64,000 nt of DNA from Rhododendron vialii (taxonomy: Eukaryota > Streptophyta > Magnoliopsida > Ericales > Ericaceae), in assembly GCF_030253575.1 (NCBI RefSeq), contig NC_080559.1:32483501-32547500 (forward strand). Direction: 5' to 3'. The translations under genes and the position numbers were made by a program. Below, piece by piece: positions 59,007-64,000 of this stretch. How positions within the stretch are numbered: the first letter of the stretch is position 1; each line of letters begins with the position of its first letter. The notes beneath the pieces were generated by a model that saw only the letters and a program-made list of their open reading frames with translations, was not told the DNA's origin and ran no database searches.

Positions 59007-61937
59007 ATGGAATGCGACCTTCTTCTTCCCCTCAACATGCGCATAATCCCACATGCTTTGCGAGGTCTTTGTTCTCCCATTTACCCAATACCCACTTATC
59101 GCATGATACTCCTACACAAAAGCTACAGCTTTTCAAGACCATTGTTTCTTTCTCTTCGTTTTCGCTCATCTCCTTCTGCTGCTTTGAATGTTATTCAACC
59201 CAATATTGAAGTAGGCAGCAAATTATTTAGTGCCAATTTGCCCGAGTCAAGTAAAAGTGGGGTGAATTTGGATAGGTTGGGTAATAGAGGGATTGGAAAT
59301 ACAGGTGGAAAAGAGAGGCTTAAATGGTACTCACAAATGCTGCGAGACTGTGCTTTGAATGAAGGGAAGGCAATTCATGGGCACGTTATCAAGAACGGGG
59401 TAGACCCAGATATGCATTTGTGGGTTTCATTGATTAATTTCTATGCAAAGTGTCAAAGTTTGGAGTTTGCACGTCAAGTGTTTGATGAAATGCCGGGCCG
59501 GGATGTGGTGTCTTGGACGGCTCTAATCGCGGGGTTCGTTGCTGAAGGCTATGGCAGTGATGGTGTTTACTTGTTTAATGAGATGAGGAAGGAAGGTATT
59601 AGACCCAACGAGTTTACTTTAGCGACTGGTTTGAAAGCTGGTTCTATGAGCTTGGATTTAGAGTTTGGGAAACAGGTACACGCGGAGGTGATTAAAGTTG
59701 GGAAATTCTCGGATGTTTACGTTGGTTCTGCTCTCGTTGACCTCTATGCAAAATGCAGTGAGATGAAATATGCATGTAAAGTGTTTTTTTCAATGCCCGA
59801 ACAGAACGATGTGTCGTGGAATACGCTGCTTAATGGATATGCTCGGATGGGTAATGGGGAAGAGGTATGGGAACTGTTTTGCAAGATGACAGAATCACAA
59901 ATGAAGCTGAGCAAGTTTACCCTGTCTACTGTTCTCAAGGGTTTTGCAAACTCAGATGCTTTGGGGGCAGGGCAAGTTATCCATTCTATGGCGATCAAGA
60001 TTGGGTTTGAACAAGATGAATTTGTGAGTTCTACTCTTGTAGATATGTACTCCAAGTGGGGGCTTGCAGATGATGCGCTAAAAGTGTTCACGAGGATAAA
60101 AAATCCTGACATAGTGGCATGGACATCAATGATCAGTTGTCTTGATCAACAAGGGCGGAAACAAGAAGCAGCAAATTTGTTTCTCTTGATGAGGGATATC
60201 GGTTTGAGACCAAATCAACATACCCTTTCTAGTCTTGTTAGTACCGCAGCCGATCTCAACCCACAATATAGTGAAAGCATCCATTGTGCTGTATTCAAAT
60301 ATGGTTTTCAGTTTGACACTTCAGTCAACAATGCATTGATTACGATGTACATGAAAATTGGGTATGTTGAAAATAGTTGTCGGGTTTTTGACTCAATGAG
60401 TAATCGGGATTTAGTTTCGTGGAATGCCCTATTTTCAGGATTCCATGATAATGAAACTTGTGATCAAGGGCTGAGGATCTTCAACCAAATGCTTCTGGAA
60501 GGTTTCAAGCCTAACATGCAAACATTTATCAGCATTCTGAGGTCTTGTTCCAGCCTTAGCAATGTAAGCTTTGGGAAGCAAATTCATGCCCGTATTATTA
60601 AAGGGAAACTTGATGACGTTTTCGTAGGAACTGCTCTCATTGACATGTATGTCAAGTGTAGGTGCTTGGAAGATGCAGAAGTAGTTTTTACCAGATTGAA
60701 AGAAAGAGATGTCTTCACTTGGACAGTGATCATTTCTGGCTACGTGCAAACTGATCAAGAGGAGAAAGCCATTCAGTACTTCGGTAAGATGCAAAAAGAA
60801 GGTGTTAAACCCAATGAGTTCACCCTTGCCAGCTGTTTGAGGGGTTGTTCTGGGATCGCGAACCTTGAAAATGGGCGGCAGCTCCACTCATTCGCAATTA
60901 AGTCGGGTCAATGTGATGATATCTTTGTTGCTAGTGCAATTGTTGATATGTACGGAAAATGTGGTTGCATAGACAATGCAGAGACTTCTTTCAAGGGCTT
61001 GGATTTTCGTGACACCGTGGCGTGGAACACAATGTTATGTGGGTATTCACAACACGGGAAGGGAGAAAAAGCTCTTGAAGCTTTTCAAATCATGTTAGTT
61101 GAGGCTGCAGTGCCCGATGGGGTTACCTTCCTTGGTATTCTTTCTGCTTGTAGCCACATGGGTTTAGTTGAGGAAGCTAAAAGGTATTTCAACTCAATGA
61201 GTGATGTGTATGGGATAATTCCTAACACTGAGCACTATGTTTGCATAATTGATACCCTAGGTAGGGCAGGCAAATTTGACGAGGTTGAGAGCCTCATTGA
61301 CAATATGGAGATTGAACCAAATGCCTTGATATGGGAGACTGTTCTTGGGGCTTGTAAGATTCATGGAAATATAGAATTTGGAGAGAGAGCAGCAGAGAAA
61401 CTTTTTGAACTTGAACCAGAGATTGATTCAAATTATATTTTGCTTTCAAACATTTTTGCTGCCAATGGGAGGTGGGGTGATGTTTCAAGAATTAGGGCAT
61501 TGATGTCTAGTCGTGGTGTTAAAAAGGAACCAGGGTGTAGCTGGGTAGAGGTAGGTGCTCAGATCCATGTGTTCTTGTCTCAAGATGGGTCGCATCCAAA
61601 GATCTTGGAAATATATGAAAAGTTAGAGGAGCTTGAACAGAAACGTGCTTCAGTGGCCTATATTCCAAACGAAGTTGAAGCGCATCATAATGTGGATGGT
61701 AAAGAGAAGAGCCAGAACCTCTTTCATCACAGTGAAAGGTTGGCTCTAGCTTTTGCCCTCATAAGCGACAAGCCGAATAAAACAATCAGAATCTTCAAGA
61801 ATCACCGCATTTGTGAAGACGGCCATGATTTTATGAAGCACATTTCGAGCATTATAAATCGGCAGATAGTTGTTCGTGACATTAAACGCTTCCATCACTT
61901 CCAACAGGGCACCTGCTCGTGTCAGGATTATTGGTGA
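59007..61937 (+). CDS. PLS-class PPR protein with E and DYW domains, intronless
   Basis: Organelle RNA-binding protein of the PPR family, DYW subgroup, the class that directs C-to-U editing in mitochondria or plastids. From the ATG at 59007 it has 976 residues; a second ATG at 59037 (residue 11) gives a more typical Arg/Ser-rich targeting peptide and may be the real start. PPR units run from about residue 95 to about 800, with repeated signatures such as DVVSWTALIAGF, DIVAWTSMISC, DVFTWTVIISGY and GVKPNEFTLASCL. The E region holds KKEPGCSWVEV and HVFLSQDGSHP. The DYW domain has HSE (908-910), the CxC pair C970/C972 and the terminal DYW. The usual CxxCH zinc site reads CEDGH (936-940), so its second Cys is Gly939. 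There are no introns, which is normal for the family. Confidence 0.95.
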   Translation: MECDLLLPLNMRIIPHALRGLCSPIYPIPTYRMILLHKSYSFSRPLFLSLRFRSSPSAALNVIQPNIEVGSKLFSANLPESSKSGVNLDRLGNRGIGNTGGKERLKWYSQMLRDCALNEGKAIHGHVIKNGVDPDMHLWVSLINFYAKCQSLEFARQVFDEMPGRDVVSWTALIAGFVAEGYGSDGVYLFNEMRKEGIRPNEFTLATGLKAGSMSLDLEFGKQVHAEVIKVGKFSDVYVGSALVDLYAKCSEMKYACKVFFSMPEQNDVSWNTLLNGYARMGNGEEVWELFCKMTESQMKLSKFTLSTVLKGFANSDALGAGQVIHSMAIKIGFEQDEFVSSTLVDMYSKWGLADDALKVFTRIKNPDIVAWTSMISCLDQQGRKQEAANLFLLMRDIGLRPNQHTLSSLVSTAADLNPQYSESIHCAVFKYGFQFDTSVNNALITMYMKIGYVENSCRVFDSMSNRDLVSWNALFSGFHDNETCDQGLRIFNQMLLEGFKPNMQTFISILRSCSSLSNVSFGKQIHARIIKGKLDDVFVGTALIDMYVKCRCLEDAEVVFTRLKERDVFTWTVIISGYVQTDQEEKAIQYFGKMQKEGVKPNEFTLASCLRGCSGIANLENGRQLHSFAIKSGQCDDIFVASAIVDMYGKCGCIDNAETSFKGLDFRDTVAWNTMLCGYSQHGKGEKALEAFQIMLVEAAVPDGVTFLGILSACSHMGLVEEAKRYFNSMSDVYGIIPNTEHYVCIIDTLGRAGKFDEVESLIDNMEIEPNALIWETVLGACKIHGNIEFGERAAEKLFELEPEIDSNYILLSNIFAANGRWGDVSRIRALMSSRGVKKEPGCSWVEVGAQIHVFLSQDGSHPKILEIYEKLEELEQKRASVAYIPNEVEAHHNVDGKEKSQNLFHHSERLALAFALISDKPNKTIRIFKNHRICEDGHDFMKHISSIINRQIVVRDIKRFHHFQQGTCSCQDYW

Positions 61938-64000
61938 TTTTCTGGTATATGAAGTGGTAACTATATTCCATAAAATTGAAGATCCTGTTGTCTGCAGCTT
62001 AATAGCATCCAGGAGAAAAGGTTACCAGTGTTCCCCTGGTGTTGTCTTTCTGATCAAGGTACCCTTCCTTTTAGATTTTTTTTTTTGCATGCAATGCAAA
62101 TATGGATAGTGGGAGAATTTTTACCTGACTGGTTGTAGCTGCGTTTAGTCAATTCGTAAATGTGTGCTGTTGGAGTGACAACTCTTCCATTTGGTCAATG
62201 CATATCTCACATTTAATTGGAATTTTCTATTTTGAGATGGGAATTTTCTATTTTGAGATGTAATAACCCTGCCACTGTGGTGCCTAAAGCATCCTAGAAG
62301 TTCTGAAATCAGACATAACAAGAAAAGTTCGCCATATTTGTCTTTACATGTCTATAGCAGGAACACAATTGAACTATATCTTAACCTTTGCAACTCTAAA
62401 TAAAGACAAATTCATTGAAAATAGTAACTCTCTTTTGGTTCTGATACCAATGAGCTATTTTAGTAGCCTTGATTTGGATATTTGATTGGAAAGGAGATTT
62501 TAAAACTGAAAGAAGAAACTCATCTAAGTTGCTTGTCTTCAACTTGTGAAATTGTATCCTTGAACTTAGATGGCATCCATATTGATATTTGCTCCCTCGA
62601 ACGTCTTATTACTTCTGTATTATTTAGTGAAGATGATTGGAGTTCACATGATTGTAGTACTTTCAAAGACCCAGGAAAATGGACTCTCTTTATAATATAG
62701 ATCTATAGTATCATAGCCATAGGAGAGGCTGTACATGAGAGGGGGATTTAATTTCAACACCCAGCATAGTGAGGGTGTTTTTCCCAGCACCGAAAGTGTA
62801 TAACACATTAACACCCGCACAAAAACAAAAGCACATATAATGCAGGAGGAAATAAGGGGTATATTACTGACAAGTCTGTTGTGTATTTTATGCAGGACGA
62901 AATGCATGCGGTAAAATTTGTTGTGTTGCTATTCGTCATTCGACAATGAGTGGAACATAATGCTAATTGATGAGCTCTGTGCAGCATATACAAGTGATGG
63001 TGCTAGATCACTGGGCCATCCTTGTACACAATATTGTGGATGTAGAGCTTTCGAAAGGTACCATATAATTTTTGCCTAGATGTAGGACTATTTCACCCGT
63101 GACATAGGAAGCAGTATCAGACTCACTCTTTGGCCTTCCTCCTTTCTCTTACATCTACAAGAGGATCTTTAGCATTCAGCGTTCTTAGGTCTTGCAAACG
63201 TTCAATCTTCTACTCCTGATAGTTGTCTTTTCCCACCCTTTTAGAGTACCTATTCTTTGTCCTTCCTTTTAAGGCCTGTCATTTGAGAATACCCATATCT
63301 TCTTTCTTTTCTTTTCTTTTTGTTTCTCTTCGCTTTATTGACTGCATGTTGTCTCAGACAGCACACATTTCGTATCTGCATGTAATTCATTTCATTTCGT
63401 ATCTTATTTGATTTCTATTAAATTCAAATGGTTGGAAAAATTAGGCTATCATATAATTCATTTCATTCTCATAACCGAAGTCATGTCCTTTTTATTCACA
63501 GAATTCCTCGCAGCTTGCTGCACGAGGCTTGTTACTGCTGTATAAGATCCGGAGAATGGGAACTTATCAGAGCACAAGAGGTTCATCACTCGGTCCAAAA
63601 TAATGCAGCAGATGGAGAACTGCAATAAGCTACTACTTGCGAAAAATTACCCATCTTATACTTCTGCAGTTAGACCTGTAGTTTGTGAAAGTGCGGGAAA
63701 CTTCTAATCATCTATTAATTCATTGCAAGTTTTCATGGAGAGGCTGGTCAAAAATACTTTGATTGGTGGGAGGTTCAATGGGTTTGTCCTTCCAATTTGA
63801 TTTCTTTGGAATTTGTCCCACATTGGTTAATTATCTCTTCCAAAACTAGTATATGAACCTGGGCAGCCTCTCCACTCTTTGCCAATTGGTATGGAGAATT
63901 TGTTCCCCCTTGTTTGTGCCATAAGTGCACCGTTGTTTGTTGTGATCCAAGTGTTTTGGATCCTTTGTTTACCTCTCCACGTGCGAGTCAGGGGTCGCAC
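61938..64000. other. 3' flank of the PPR gene
   Basis: No gene is clearly supported. A 21-bp direct repeat of TGGGAATTTTCTATTTTGAG lies near 62216-62261. A short open frame at 63497-63628 (LLHEACYCCIRSGEWELIRAQ) might be an untranslated-region exon or a chance frame. From about 63760 the sequence containing TTTGTCCCACATTGGTTAA and GAACCTGGGCAGCCTCTCCA looks like an LTR or related repeat that runs out of the window. Confidence 0.4.

Noticed and set aside
58982..59209. Separate small ORF overlapping the PPR start
   Set aside because: A shadow in another frame of the PPR targeting-peptide region.

Overview
The window is nuclear DNA from a flowering plant, most likely a eudicot. The evidence is spliced genes with many GT-AG introns, AT-rich introns and intergenic DNA, abundant CT/GA and AT microsatellites, and plant-specific families: KEA antiporters, EFFECTOR OF TRANSCRIPTION proteins, NDL proteins and a DYW-type PPR protein. 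I cannot fix the genus.

Layout. 1115-8374 (+): a complete 20-exon KEA4/5/6-type potassium/proton antiporter. 10654-14374 (+): a complete EFFECTOR OF TRANSCRIPTION (ET) gene with a GIY-YIG-like domain and five Cys/His repeats. 14375-36076: broken extra copies of this neighbourhood mixed with mobile elements. 36874-40789 (-): a complete 7-exon mitochondrial CoA carrier. 40790-48398: a repeat-rich spacer with hairpin elements, minisatellites and a condensin-II CAP-H2 5' fragment. 48399-53572 (-): a complete 11-exon NDL (NDRG-family) gene with a LINE fragment in one intron. 53573-59006: AT-rich spacer with a minisatellite. 59007-61937 (+): an intronless DYW-type PPR gene lacking one conserved zinc-ligand cysteine. 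For the three spliced complete genes KEA, CoA carrier and NDL, the exon lengths I assigned sum to multiples of three.

The main event is a local multiplication of the block KEA 3' end - ET - CoA-carrier 3' end. Copy A (about 7094-18235) carries the working KEA and ET genes and dead CoA-carrier exons. Copy B (18766-21857, then 27719-28112) carries a KEA pseudogene and an ET scrap. Copy C (28113-40789) carries a short KEA scrap, an ET gene with a premature stop, and the working CoA carrier. B and C share intron differences and an ET-internal minisatellite that A lacks, so I infer two successive duplications. Because the copies can be aligned, one copy serves as the empty site for an insertion in another. 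This dates and bounds two probable solo LTRs, a hAT-like element, a LINE-like retroposon and a MITE family.

The genes do not form an operon-like unit. They are unrelated single-copy plant genes: endomembrane ion antiport, nuclear transcription control, mitochondrial CoA import, G-protein-linked NDL signalling and organelle RNA editing. I found no new defence or biosynthetic system. The most unusual features are the ET exon that gained a minisatellite, the two hairpin elements sitting in (TA)n tracts, the GC-AG intron of the CoA carrier and the DYW protein missing a zinc ligand.
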